A DNA stretch of 64,000 nucleotides, from contig NZ_CP045293.1 in NCBI RefSeq assembly GCF_009363075.1, positions 1,550,001 to 1,614,000 of the forward strand, given 5' to 3'. The first letter of the stretch is position 1. Every line of letters starts with the position of its first letter. A program made the position numbers and the translations under genes. Under the pieces are notes generated by a model. It ran no database searches. It saw only the letters and a program-made list of their open reading frames with translations, and had not been told where the DNA came from. Source of the DNA: Paenibacillus guangzhouensis (GTDB lineage Bacteria; Bacillota; Bacilli; Paenibacillales; Paenibacillaceae). Below, piece after piece: positions 56,101 to 63,009 of the stretch.

Positions 56101-57335
56101 TGCATATGCAAGGACAGCTTGATGTGGAGAGGCTGGAGGAAGCTTTCCTGGCTATGATACGCCGCCATGAATCGCTCAGAACGACGTTCCACCACGAAGA
56201 GGACGAGTTCTGCCAACGCGTGCATGCGGAGCCGGTATTTACGTTGGAGCGAGGCGCCAAGTTGAGAATGGCAGCGGGCAAGCTGCTCGCGGAAGGCGGG
56301 GATGAAGGATTGTTCGGCGGTATCAGTGCGCTGATGGAGCGGTTTATTCGTCCGTTTGATCTCGGCAGCCTCCCGTTGTTCCGGTCCGGATTGATTCCGC
56401 TTGGCGAGGACGGCCATCTGTTGTTGCTGGACTTTCATCATATTATTACCGACGGCGTATCCGTCAGCGTCCTGCTGCAGGAATTGACCACTTTGTACGG
56501 TGGCGGTGAGCTGCCGGAGCTGGATATTCAGTACCGGGATTACGCGGCATGGCAAGAAGAAGGAATCGGCAGCGAGGCCTATATGGGGCATGAGCGCTAC
56601 TGGCTGGAGGCGTTCGAAGGGGAGCTGCCTAAGCTGGACCTAAGTGCGGCCATGCCAAGGCAGGAACTTCAAAACTTCGTGGGCAGCCTGATCAACTTCA
56701 AACTGGATGAGGAGCTGACGCTCAAGATCAAGGCCTTTGCGCGCGAGCGCGGCACGACGTTGTATACGGTACTGCTCGGAGCTTATTCAATACTGCTGAG
56801 CAAATGGAGCGGCGGTGCGGGGGATATCATTATTGGCACGCCAGTAGCGGGCCGCAATCATGCACAATTGGAAGGGCTGATCGGGATGTTCGTCAATACG
56901 GTCGCCATTCGCAGCTTCCCGGAATCGTACCGAACCGTTGGCGATTATTTGTCAGAGCTGCATGAGGATGTGCTGAGGGCGCTGGAGCATCAGAATTACC
57001 CGTTCGAGGATTTGGTGCAGAAGCTAGGAATCGAACAGGACCGCAGCCGCAATCCTCTCTTCGATACGATGTTTATTTTGCAAAATATCGATCGCGTCGC
57101 TTACCGTTCTGGCGGCATTGCATTCGACCCCAAGGAGTTCGATCCGGGTGTCAGCAAATTCGATTTGACGCTTGAAGCGGCGGAGCGGGACGGCAGGATC
57201 GGCTTTACACTGGAATATGCGACAAGTCTTTTCCACGAAGAGACCGCCTGGGCGTTGGCGAATGATTATATGGCGATCCTTCGCGTATTCGTTGAAGATG
57301 GGGCAAGGAAAAAAATCAGTGCTGTGCTTGCTTGA
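47130..57335 (+). CDS. Hybrid PKS/NRPS: AT-less KS module plus two NRPS modules and terminal C
   Basis: A 3401-residue protein. KS about 28-455 has DTACSSS (Cys near 203), HGTGT and NIGHLDHAAG. Residues 455-640 contain the KS-AT adaptor and the post-AT linker PTYPFDSQRCW with no acyltransferase between, so AT must act in trans. No KR, DH or ER is seen. Next come carrier (GGDS near 713), C 820-1235 (HHIASDG), A 1260-1770 with pocket DVAYLGGVCK (not assigned), carrier 1805 (GGHS), C 1865-2330 (HHIITDG), A 2360-2870 with pocket DIVQMGLVWK (Gly-like), carrier 2902 (GGHS), and a terminal intact C 2960-3401 (HHIITDG near 3102). No thioesterase or reductase follows. The ATG at 47130 lies nine bases after GGAGGG; a TTG at 47121 is too close to it. 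Confidence 0.92.
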   Translation: MFQLDLLDTNKDTSGRKGRSAGSVSNISLKDIAIVGISAKLPRAESHEAFWELVRSGKDLVSGFPDARKEELKPYLRRMEAQYGSVSFFDGAYMEDISSFDYSFFGISPKEASLMSPAQRLFLQTAWGALENAGYGGDALHGSRTGVFIGYNGDALHDYKRIIEALDPDVLSMAAPGNLSSIIPSRISYLLNLRGPAISVDTACSSSLVAVHLACQSIRSGECEAAIAGSVKINVLPLDTGIRLGIESSDNRARTFDDSADGTGIGEGVVALLLKPLSRAQADCDEIYAVIKGSAVNQDGSSVGITAPNALAQEDVIARAWQDADIDPETVTYMEAHGTGTSLGDPIEIDGLTRAFRRYTDKRQFCAIGSLKTNIGHLDHAAGIAGLLKAILSLVHKQLPPTLHYRVPNRNIPFVDSPVYVNDELTPWETDGEARRCGVSAFGMSGTNCHVVLEEAPARVPSSLSDRTELFCLSAHSMTALERLVLLMRDWVQRYQGDVSRSLADLCYTLAVGRGAHRYRLAIAASSWEELLLTLHAAADSGLTSLVLPHVRFGTADLAATGQMEQQSVPHEWGMDTLELRQRYVDGYEIDWQAVYGGQRRHRLPLPTYPFDSQRCWVVEDRAEAAIHTQLGVWGGYSLARDIPETLRQEMNETFARWQAELERSGGMTSQRPHSVALTGERSGLAWEQQVADVWGAMLGYDELPVNAGYYELGGDSIIALKIVNQLSELAGIRIQVADLLGHADLLSFTTLIERRLRENGVATAHRTNVGNGGYDRQAKTSGYGRSGENDGDVGALSGQGSESLSGHRLEPIPKAAPQEHYPVSSPQKRMYLQQQAMPNDRSYNLPEMLHLDGAVDVDRLEAALQAIVLRHETLRTTFHVIDGEIRQRIHADIPFRLIRMEADEADADGILHSLFQPFRLDTAPLLRAALLTLGPERHVLFLDMHHIASDGMSAGILLSDLMSLYQGRSLPQLPLQYKDYAVWQESRPLSGKAERYWREQCQGDWPTLALPTDAPRPPVITHRGETFDVFVDAGLTAAVHSCAAESGATPFMVLLSAYYAFLAHYTGAEDIVVGTPIAGRNRRELEAIAGMFTGTLALRAYPRADKPFRTFLSEVKEIATGAYAHADYPFEEIAQWVDRRDASRNPLFDTMFIMQNLGIPNASSEGLSYRHQRFDHGTAKYDLMIQAVEHGPELRLVVEYNADLFHRATAERFIRHYVQLLRSVTHHPELSLGEAEMLSEEEREQLLTLGRREADFPPPRCLHVCFKEQAVVVPDLPAVSCGGESMTYQELDRRTDALARSLRAKGVGSGSVVGIMAERSIPMLTAMLAVMKAGGAYMPVDPHYPGERIRYMLEDSGAELIFADSPRAGVQHGVPATLQVLDIADETLFSGGDDAHEAWTQDADDPMYVIYTSGSTGHPKGVMVPHRSFYNFGQSLRMFFDGNYGERDRCLSLTNISFDVSVAELFMPLMFGACTVLYSEPKLLDPRRIAEVIVKEQITFAYLPPSLLREVARLLEQSACAIALDKMLVGVEPIKDETLELYTKLNPEIRIVNGYGPTEATVCSNMYVYKPGDYHGGYVPIGGPMHNVEIYIFGYGGQLAPINTAGELYIAGSGLADGYVNNPAMTAERFLPHPYREGCFMYRTGDIAKWLSDGNAMYVDRADQQVKIRGVRIEMNEVRSQLIALPEVEDAVVVVREQASGDKELCAYVVASEHLPSGEWRRRLKDKLPEAMIPSYIGTIDAIPLTPNGKVDRCALPEPEFGLRSQGEADQPRDGMEERVAAIWKEVLGDSAAPIGIHDDFFEVGGHSLKAAVLAGKLQQATGALVPLSLIFELTTIAEISAWLKERDGTAVVEPIPRAERRAWYPMSRAQRRQYMMQMLAGEATMYHVPFALRVQGRLDATRLEDAFTALIERHESLRTTFHMTKDEFRQRVHPPYAFKLEALDRGALTGAEALRGGLPDGTEVTRLMEVFQRPLQLDKLPLLRAGLLRFNEEEHLLLLDVHHIITDGVSSGLLVNELSQLYAGQTLPELRVQYSDYAVWQEAEFANAAYAEHERYWMEIFDGKLPVLELPTDRPRPSLPSYQGRRHSFRLDARTTAEARQLAREVKTTLYTVLLGAFAAMLAKYSGQAEVIVGTPAAGREHADTHGLIGMFVNTLALRTRPARDKKVRTYLMELHHHVVEALSRQTYPFEDLVEGLKADADRSRNPLFDVMFVLQNMDRTVMEAEGVVFGELPFEAGTSKFDLTLEAVDREAEIELQLEYATDLFHDETARRMAESYTILVRDMCRSQDRMVGDLELMGDREREQLLALLTGRRMPEQAVSREGSNRWMDIRAEKGITEWQGNAVAASTQATAEWSGFVQEMERQAARTPDAVAIQFGAEMMTYAELNERANRLAHSLRGKGVGAERIVALMASRSPLLLVGILGVLKAGGAYVAIDPAYPKERIDWMLEDCGEALLLTEKAFAGVVTRAVTEWHLDDPDLYAADRGNPELIHKPDHLAYVLYTSGSTGRPKGVMIEHRGLMHFIGGFRNRIPFEKGQSILAMASASFDIFVVESLLPLTLGMRIVLATEEERSDAALLQGLIHAHDVDVLQITPSRFKWWMNQRGDTDGLQKLRIVMIGAEPLTGDVLGRLRAATGARLFNLYGPTETTVWTSIREVTEGEEISIGTPIEGSMMMVLDEGLKLQPTGVTGEICIGGPGVGRGYLSHPEWDVAFVPNPYVPGERMYRTGDLGRRLENGEFAYAGRRDFQVKIRGHRIEIGEIEQLLLRHEQVKETVVTALQEEDEEYALCAYVVMQNAVAADAETDGDTPSSRMTVQLRDYLADKLPSYMVPAYMVVLDGIPLTPTGKIDRRALPKPGPNNTGRRELVPLSTDTERKLAEIWKELLGTDAISAKDSFFEVGGHSLKAAGMVSRIAERLGIQLPLRDIFMNPTLEGLAAHLDSSGTVAVARIPKQPERERYPMSRAQRRQFMMELISGGATMYHVPFAVHMQGQLDVERLEEAFLAMIRRHESLRTTFHHEEDEFCQRVHAEPVFTLERGAKLRMAAGKLLAEGGDEGLFGGISALMERFIRPFDLGSLPLFRSGLIPLGEDGHLLLLDFHHIITDGVSVSVLLQELTTLYGGGELPELDIQYRDYAAWQEEGIGSEAYMGHERYWLEAFEGELPKLDLSAAMPRQELQNFVGSLINFKLDEELTLKIKAFARERGTTLYTVLLGAYSILLSKWSGGAGDIIIGTPVAGRNHAQLEGLIGMFVNTVAIRSFPESYRTVGDYLSELHEDVLRALEHQNYPFEDLVQKLGIEQDRSRNPLFDTMFILQNIDRVAYRSGGIAFDPKEFDPGVSKFDLTLEAAERDGRIGFTLEYATSLFHEETAWALANDYMAILRVFVEDGARKKISAVLA

Positions 57336-57364
57336 ACCAATATCTAAGCCTAAGGAGGCGGCGA

Positions 57365-58339
57365 ATGATGAAGCAGTCAATGAAAAGGAAACCATTTAAT
57401 GAGTTTTGGATGAACTGTATGCTGAACCAGGCGTTTTCTATTGCGGTGTCGGAGGAGCCTAGCTACAGAGATGCGGCTTATTTGAACATTTACCGTTACT
57501 ATCCTTGGGAGGCCGCAACAGACAAGGATTTTCGTTATCCGACCATTGATACCCTGTATTATATGGACGATCCAGCCAGATTCCCGCTATCGCAGGTGAT
57601 CCGCTATATCGAGCCTGGTCATTTTCGCAGCAAGGAGACGGTACTGGAGGAGATCCGGGCGATGCTTACGGGCGAACGCAACTTAAGCGTTAACGTCGAT
57701 TTGTATGACTGGCTGCCGGGCAGCATGGCCTGGAAAAAATTCCATTGGTATCATTATTCGCTGTTTAATGGCTACGACAAGGAGCGCGGCGTCTTCTACG
57801 TCATTGACGACACGCTTGCGGGTTACGAAGAGCACGAGGTGCCGGAAGAAAGGCTGCTCAAGGCGTACGGCAACTCGGAATACAACGTGAACCCGAGCTA
57901 TTTGGGACCTGCCTTTTATGTATACAACCTGCAGGAAGAGATTCAGCCATATGAGTTGAAGCTGGCTGAAGTGGTGGAAAATGCGGAGCGGCTGGCGAGG
58001 GAGCTTAGCGAGTTCTCCATTGAAGGCATGTGGAATGTCGATTCCGACCCGGAGAAGAAGCAAGCGCATTTGACTTACGGGCTTGTCGGCGTCAACATCA
58101 TCTGCAACCGGCATATCGCCAATATGTCGCTGCTCCGCTCGATGCGAGAGAAGAGCCTGATTGACGAGGCGCTTCATGCGGCGTTGTCTAGTCAGCTTGG
58201 CGAAGTGCAGAACGGATGGGATCTCGTGAAGGACCGCTTTGTGAGTGGACATTTCGATCGTGGCAGAGAACTGGCGCTCGCCGACGATTTGTTCACAAAG
58301 GAAAAAGCGTTCTGGACGACGCTCGTCGCCGGCGCGTAG
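57365..58339 (+). CDS. NRPS-associated protein, possible BtrH/C39-like Cys acyltransferase
   Basis: A 324-residue cytoplasmic protein. Near the N-terminus is FWMNCMLNQAFSIA, then about 120 residues on KFHWYHYSLFNGYDKERGVFYVIDD. A Cys followed by His and Asp in this order recalls the papain-like fold of the butirosin BtrH N-terminal family, which moves an acyl group from a carrier protein to an amine. The rest is helical and unrecognised. The ATG at 57365 follows AAGGAGG, 30 bases after the PKS/NRPS stop. In an assembly line with no thioesterase it is a candidate release or transfer enzyme. The family assignment is by eye and tentative. Confidence 0.5.
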   Translation: MMKQSMKRKPFNEFWMNCMLNQAFSIAVSEEPSYRDAAYLNIYRYYPWEAATDKDFRYPTIDTLYYMDDPARFPLSQVIRYIEPGHFRSKETVLEEIRAMLTGERNLSVNVDLYDWLPGSMAWKKFHWYHYSLFNGYDKERGVFYVIDDTLAGYEEHEVPEERLLKAYGNSEYNVNPSYLGPAFYVYNLQEEIQPYELKLAEVVENAERLARELSEFSIEGMWNVDSDPEKKQAHLTYGLVGVNIICNRHIANMSLLRSMREKSLIDEALHAALSSQLGEVQNGWDLVKDRFVSGHFDRGRELALADDLFTKEKAFWTTLVAGA

Positions 58340-58377
58340 AGGCAGTGCGACAACATGTTACCCGGAGGGACCGTGTT

Positions 58378-59100
58378 ATGACGATAACTTTGATTTGTTT
58401 GCCATATGCTGGAGGCTCCGCACAGATGTACAGGCGCTGGACGAATTGGCTGCATCCCGGTGTGCGACTGGTACCGGCCGAACTGGCGGGCAGAGGCAGC
58501 CGCATGGGTGAGCCGTTCTATGCGAACGCTTCGGAGGCTGTTCGAGATTTGCTGCCGCTGGTGCAGGAGGCAGCGTTACACTCCAATTCATATGCTATAT
58601 TCGGTCACAGCATGGGCAGCATGCTCGGGTATGAATTGCTGCATGCATTGCGGGAGGGAGGATTCCCGCTGCCTGCGGCAGTCTTCCTCTCCGGCAGAGG
58701 GGCGCCGCATTGTGAGCAGATAGAGGCGCGCCGGATCCATATGCTGCCGGAGGAAGAGTTTCTTGAGGCGTTGAAACAGCTCGGCGGCATGCCAGAAGAA
58801 TTGTTCCAGCATCGGGAGCTGCTGGATATGTTTGTGCCGATATTAAGAGCCGACTTCAAGCTTGTCGGCGAATACGAGCACCGGGTGCGGCCGCCGTTGC
58901 CGCTCCGGCTTACGATCTTAGGCGGGAAGGACGACAGTTGCATCAGAGGCCCGCTTGGGGAATGGGCGCGTTATGCGACAGGGGGATGCGAGCTGATGCT
59001 GTATGAAGGCGGACATTTCTTCCTGCATGAGCGGGAACGCGATATGGTAGAAGCGATAAACAAAATGCTGACCGAGGCGCCTGCCCCGATCTGCCCCTGA
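58378..59100 (+). CDS. Type II thioesterase (GrsT/SrfAD-like)
   Basis: A 240-residue alpha/beta hydrolase that clears mis-primed or stalled carrier domains. The family start LICLPYAGGSAQMYRRW is followed by LAGRGSR. The nucleophile is in IFGHSMGSMLGYEL, Asp in LGGKDDS and His in YEGGHFFL. The ATG at 58378 follows GGAGGGA by seven bases; it lies 39 bases after the preceding gene. It is an editing enzyme and would not usually release the final product. Confidence 0.92.
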   Translation: MTITLICLPYAGGSAQMYRRWTNWLHPGVRLVPAELAGRGSRMGEPFYANASEAVRDLLPLVQEAALHSNSYAIFGHSMGSMLGYELLHALREGGFPLPAAVFLSGRGAPHCEQIEARRIHMLPEEEFLEALKQLGGMPEELFQHRELLDMFVPILRADFKLVGEYEHRVRPPLPLRLTILGGKDDSCIRGPLGEWARYATGGCELMLYEGGHFFLHERERDMVEAINKMLTEAPAPICP

Positions 59101-59115
59101 GGAGCGTGATGGAAA

Positions 59116-60396
59116 ATGCTGAACAAACATGCCATATGGTTGCCTGGTCAGGGCTCTCAGCGTGTCGGCATGGGTAAATCGCTGAGCGAGCGATATGCGG
59201 TTGTCAGTGCAACGATGGAGGAAGCGAGCGAAGCGCTGGGCATGCGTCTTGACAACCTCATGTATGAGGGGCCGATGACGGAGCTGACGCGGACGGAGAA
59301 TGCCCAGCCGGCCATTCTTGCGCTTGGCGTGGCGATGTATCGCGTCTACAGCCGGGAGTGGGGACACGTTCCGACGATGGCTGCTGGCCACAGCTTGGGC
59401 GAGATTACCGCTCTAACCTGCGCAGGGGCCATAACGTTCCCGGATGCACTTCGGCTAGTACGCCGCCGCGGTGAGTTGATGCAAGCGGCTGCCGCTGCGG
59501 AGACCGGCGCGATGGCTGCGGTGAACGGGCTGAGTCCTGAGCTGGTCTCCCAAATATGTGTGGAAACCAGCGCTTGCGATGTCGACGGAAGCCGAATTGT
59601 TGTCGTATCGAATATGAATTCAGACCAGCAAACGGTAATATCGGGCCACAAAGAAGCTGTCCATGAAGCTGCCGAAAGATTGGCCGCCCATGGGGCTGCA
59701 GTTATTCCGCTGCAGGTAAGCGCACCTTTCCATAGTCCGTTGATGGCGCCGGCGGCGGCGCAATTTGCCGAAGTGCTGAGCGGTATCTCGTTCGGCGCGA
59801 TGAGGTTTCCCGTCGTTTCCTGCTTGACGGGGCAGCCTTACGGGAAAGCAGATGAGCTTGCCTGTATGCTGGCAAGAGGATTGACCGAGCCCGTCAATTG
59901 GCCAGCGGTTCTTGCTTATCAGAAGAGCATTGGCGTTACCGAAGCCGTAGAACTAGGTCCGGGCAATGTATTGAAACGGTTGGCGCCAACGGAAGGATTG
60001 CGCGTATTCGCTTTTGACGACAAGGAAGATGAAGCATACCTGGCTGCCGCAAGCATGCAACCGGACGCTTATTCCATTGAATTGCTTCATCGTTGTCTAG
60101 CTATCGCTACTTGCGTACGCAATCGAAATTGGAACGCGGCCGAATATGAACAAGGCGTCACTACGCCTTACAGAGGCGTGCAACAATTGGTCGATCGATT
60201 GCGCGATACAGGTGAGCAGATAGAAGAGGCGCATGTTCGTCAGGCACTCGCGATGTTGGAATCGGTGTTTCGTACCAAAGGCGCATCCGTTGAAGAGCAA
60301 GAGCGTCGGTTAGCAAGGCTGCAGGGTGAGTTCGGTCTGCCCAGTTGGCTCGGAGTTCCTCCTGCCGAACGACCTTATGCGGGCAGTCTATTATAG
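59116..60396 (+). CDS. Free-standing malonyl-CoA acyltransferase (trans-AT)
   Basis: A 426-residue AT. The core, residues 1-300, has LPGQGSQ, the active Ser in AAGHSLGEITAL, and SAPFHSPLM, the His motif with Phe typical of malonyl specificity. About 110 further residues after the catalytic part (helical, DAYSIELLHRCLAIATC onward) are found in some free-standing ATs of Bacillales clusters and may dock on the synthase. It is 16 bases after the thioesterase gene. It should load the carrier of the AT-less KS module at 47130. Confidence 0.9.
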   Translation: MLNKHAIWLPGQGSQRVGMGKSLSERYAVVSATMEEASEALGMRLDNLMYEGPMTELTRTENAQPAILALGVAMYRVYSREWGHVPTMAAGHSLGEITALTCAGAITFPDALRLVRRRGELMQAAAAAETGAMAAVNGLSPELVSQICVETSACDVDGSRIVVVSNMNSDQQTVISGHKEAVHEAAERLAAHGAAVIPLQVSAPFHSPLMAPAAAQFAEVLSGISFGAMRFPVVSCLTGQPYGKADELACMLARGLTEPVNWPAVLAYQKSIGVTEAVELGPGNVLKRLAPTEGLRVFAFDDKEDEAYLAAASMQPDAYSIELLHRCLAIATCVRNRNWNAAEYEQGVTTPYRGVQQLVDRLRDTGEQIEEAHVRQALAMLESVFRTKGASVEEQERRLARLQGEFGLPSWLGVPPAERPYAGSLL

Positions 60397-60410
60397 GAAG
60401 GAGTGGTGTG

Positions 60411-61771
60411 ATGGGTACCCGGCTGGCGAATGACGAGTTGGAACAGGATAGCTCCTATCGCACGGCGGAGCTGCCGTCTCCCGTGGAGATTTTGCAAGCG
60501 TTGATCCGCTTCAATACAACGAATCCGCCAGGTAACGAAGCTGCATGCATCATGTATATCCGGCAACTGCTTGAGGATGCGGGTATCGAGACGCGACTAG
60601 AGGCACTTGATCCGGCCAGGCCCAATCTCCTCGCCAGGATTAAGGGTAGCGAGGAGGCACCTCCGCTGCTGTTATACGGGCATGTCGACGTTGTTGGCGT
60701 TGACATGCAAGGCTGGAGCCGCGATCCGTTCGGGGGCGACATAGAGGGTGGCTTCGTCTGGGGGCGAGGCGCTCTCGATATGAAAGGCGGCGTGGCGATG
60801 CTCGTATCGGCTTTCCTTCGCGCGCATGTCCGCAAGCTGCCGCTACGCGGCGATCTCATTCTGGCGATGGTCAGCGACGAGGAAGCAGGGGGTGAATACG
60901 GCGCTTCCTTCCTGGTCGAGCAGCATGCCGATTATTTTGCAGGCGTCAAGTATGCGCTCGGCGAATTTGGCGGATTCGCGTTTCATGCGCTAGGGAAAAC
61001 CTTTTACCCGATTATGGTGGCGGAGAAGCAGCTATGTTGGCTCAAAGCGACGATTCGAGGGGACGGAGGCCACGGCTCCATGGGCAAGTCGGGCGCCGAT
61101 TGTATGGAGCAATTGGGGAACATGCTTCAATCGCTCAGCAGGCGTAAACTGCCGCTGCGTGCGACGCCGGCGGCCCGGTTGATGATAGAAGGCATGGCCT
61201 CGGCACTGCCGTTGCTGCCCGCTATGCTGCTGAGAGGGCTGCTGCGTCCCCGGTTGGGCGGCCTCATTCTGAAGCTTCTGGGGGAGAAGGGTGCGACGTT
61301 CGTCCCGCTGCTGCGTAATACGATCAGCGCCACCGTCGTTCGCGGCGGGGAGAAAATCAACGTTCATCCAAGTGAAATTACGGTTGAGTTAGACGGTCGA
61401 ACGCTGCCGGGTGTCACGCCACAGCAATTTATAGACGAGCTGCGCCGATTCGCGATTCCTGATTCGATCGGGCTGGAAGTGTTGCGTCATGATCCATGCG
61501 CGGCAGCTCCCGACATGGGGATGTTTGGTATGCTCTCTGACGTGCTGAGGGAAGCGGACAACGAGGCCGTTCCAGTGCCGATGCTGCTTCCCGGGGGACG
61601 GACGGTAGATTGTTCGCGAGGCTCGGCATCCAAACCTACGGGTTCCTGCCTATGTCGTTACCCAAAGATATGCAGTTTACCAAACTGATCCATGCGGCGG
61701 ATGAGCGCATTCCCGTAGAATCGATCGGGTTCGGTACGGATGCGATTTACCGGGTGCTTGAGCGGTATTAG
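60411..61771 (+). pseudogene. M20 family deacylase/peptidase, single-base frameshift
   Basis: This gene is related to ArgE/DapE-type amidohydrolases. Visible motifs: LLLYGHVDVVGV (metal His-x-Asp), WGRGALDMKGG, SDEEAGGEYG (catalytic Glu pair) and a dimerisation domain with DGGHGSMGKSG. The frame breaks at the G run 61593-61597. One more G would give PGGTDGRLFARLGIQTYGF and an open frame to TAG at 61771; as written the frame reaches a stop at 61688. The lost tail carries the last metal-ligand region. The start has GGAAGGAG upstream, 14 bases after the AT. If intact it could remove an N-acyl group from the product. Confidence 0.85.
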
Positions 61772-61801
61772 CCATGATCGATTACGATCATGGCTTTTTT
61801 T
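61771..61801 (+). terminator. Terminator of the biosynthetic operon
   Basis: A perfect 10-bp stem GCCATGATCG / CGATCATGGC with an ATTA loop and seven T, starting on the last base of the deacylase stop. It marks the 3' end of the cluster. Confidence 0.92.
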
Positions 61802-61917
61802 CTGCATGTACATAATTCATTTTTTAGGAAAATGTCCCTTTTACCGCTTCATAAGTGTTATATGTCCAAGTCCGAATTCATCCGTTTTGCAGGTAGCATG
61901 GTGAAATAACTTCACTT

Positions 61918-61944
61918 CTAAGTGTCTCTTTTCCAGACGCTTAG
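61918..61944 (+). promoter_or_regulatory. Hairpin in the leader of the secreted protein gene
   Basis: CTAAGTGTCT / AGACGCTTAG form a 10-bp stem with one G-T pair and a 7-base loop, 55 bases before the start codon. No T run follows, so a 5' stabiliser or regulatory hairpin is more likely than a terminator. Confidence 0.4.
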
Positions 61945-61999
61945 GGGTTATATAAGTAAACAAAACCACATGCCCAAAAGGCCGAGAGGAGATTCATCC

Positions 62000-62794
62000 A
62001 TGAACCTTACGAAGAAAATGATCATCGCTTCAACAAGCATTTTGCTAGCGTTGGGATCAGTAAGCGGATTTACTACAGTGGTTGGTGCTACACCGCAGAA
62101 ACAGTCGAAGACGCAGGCGACATCAAGCAAGAGCAATCTTGAACGTCAGAAAAAAGAGGCTATGGACATATTTGATTCCAAAGATAAAAAACCAGGTCAT
62201 TTAACCGTGCTGTATGATGGGACTGATAATTCGCTATCTTTTAACTATCTCGGGATAACCAGTTTAGATTACGATGAATATACGAAGCTGTTGTCCAAAT
62301 ACAAAACGCCGGGATTGCAGCAGCTAGGCGGGATCCCAGAAGGATATGTGTTTAAGTCTGGAGAGATCGTGCCATCGTATCCTCTGTTTCTTACCAAGGC
62401 GTATGAAATGATGTTGAAGGAACTTAAAGCGGAGGCGAAAGGGAAGAAATATTACGCGAAAAAACTGAAATGGAGTGAAGCCGGTGGGGCAGCCGTCATC
62501 TTCTCTAAGGATTCAGACGTAATCCGCATCAGTTCCCAAAAGGTTCAGCCGCTCATTACGGAAGTCACCCGTGTACCTGGTAAAGGCGAGAAGTTTGAAA
62601 ACTTAAGCATCAAAGGAATCGACGCGATTTATTCTACGAACTCCAATGATCTGTACTCTACCAAGTTAAGTTGGGAAGATGCAGAAAAGCAACTTAAATA
62701 CGAGATTTCTACCTACAAGAAGAGCACCCTTACTAAGGAAGATCTTGTAGCAATTGCAGAGAGCATGATCCAAAAGTACTCGCAAAAGAACTAG
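62000..62794 (+). CDS. Secreted protein of unknown function
   Basis: A 264-residue protein with a clear signal peptide (residues 1-30, MNLTKKMIIASTSILLALG, cleavage near GATPQ). A Lys/Gln/Ser-rich linker follows. The mature part contains LGGIPEGYVFKSGEI, recalling the strand pattern of DUF4367-type domains, but this is weak. There is no lipobox or transmembrane helix after the signal. The ATG at 62000 has AGGAG nine bases before; the longer frame from 61922 would bury the signal peptide. It stands alone after the biosynthetic terminator and is probably not part of the cluster. Confidence 0.65.
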   Translation: MNLTKKMIIASTSILLALGSVSGFTTVVGATPQKQSKTQATSSKSNLERQKKEAMDIFDSKDKKPGHLTVLYDGTDNSLSFNYLGITSLDYDEYTKLLSKYKTPGLQQLGGIPEGYVFKSGEIVPSYPLFLTKAYEMMLKELKAEAKGKKYYAKKLKWSEAGGAAVIFSKDSDVIRISSQKVQPLITEVTRVPGKGEKFENLSIKGIDAIYSTNSNDLYSTKLSWEDAEKQLKYEISTYKKSTLTKEDLVAIAESMIQKYSQKN

Positions 62795-62801
62795 TATATA
62801 T

Positions 62802-62831
62802 CGTAAGAGTCTGCATATGCGGACTCTTACG
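62802..62831. repeat. 15-bp near-perfect palindrome without loop or T run
   Basis: CGTAAGAGTCTGCAT and ATGCGGACTCTTACG are inverse copies with one G-T exchange. It lies eight bases after a stop codon, but no T tract follows. It may be a weak terminator or a protein site. Confidence 0.5.
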
Positions 62832-62883
62832 GGACACTACATTCTATTAAATAGCTAAAACGCGGCTGCTGGCATTGATTACG

Positions 62884-62924
62884 AAAACCGGATTCCTTTG
62901 TAGGAGTAGAGGGACCGGTTTTTT
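62884..62924. terminator. Terminator-like stem
   Basis: AAAACCGG / CCGGTTTT with an inner TCCT/AGGA pair and TT following. It lies between convergent genes at 62794 and 63010. Confidence 0.6.
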
Positions 62925-63009
62925 CATGCAATGAAACAAAAATTGAGTAGGATCAGACAACAGCATGAGGCTGCCGTGGAACTGATTGGAGCCTTGCTAC
63001 ATCGTTACA

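Noticed and set aside
47130-57335. Epimerisation, ketoreductase or thioesterase domains in the megasynthases
   Set aside because: I looked for a terminal GxSxG domain, a KR Rossmann segment and an E domain and saw none. All HHxxxDG sites fit ordinary C domains in order.
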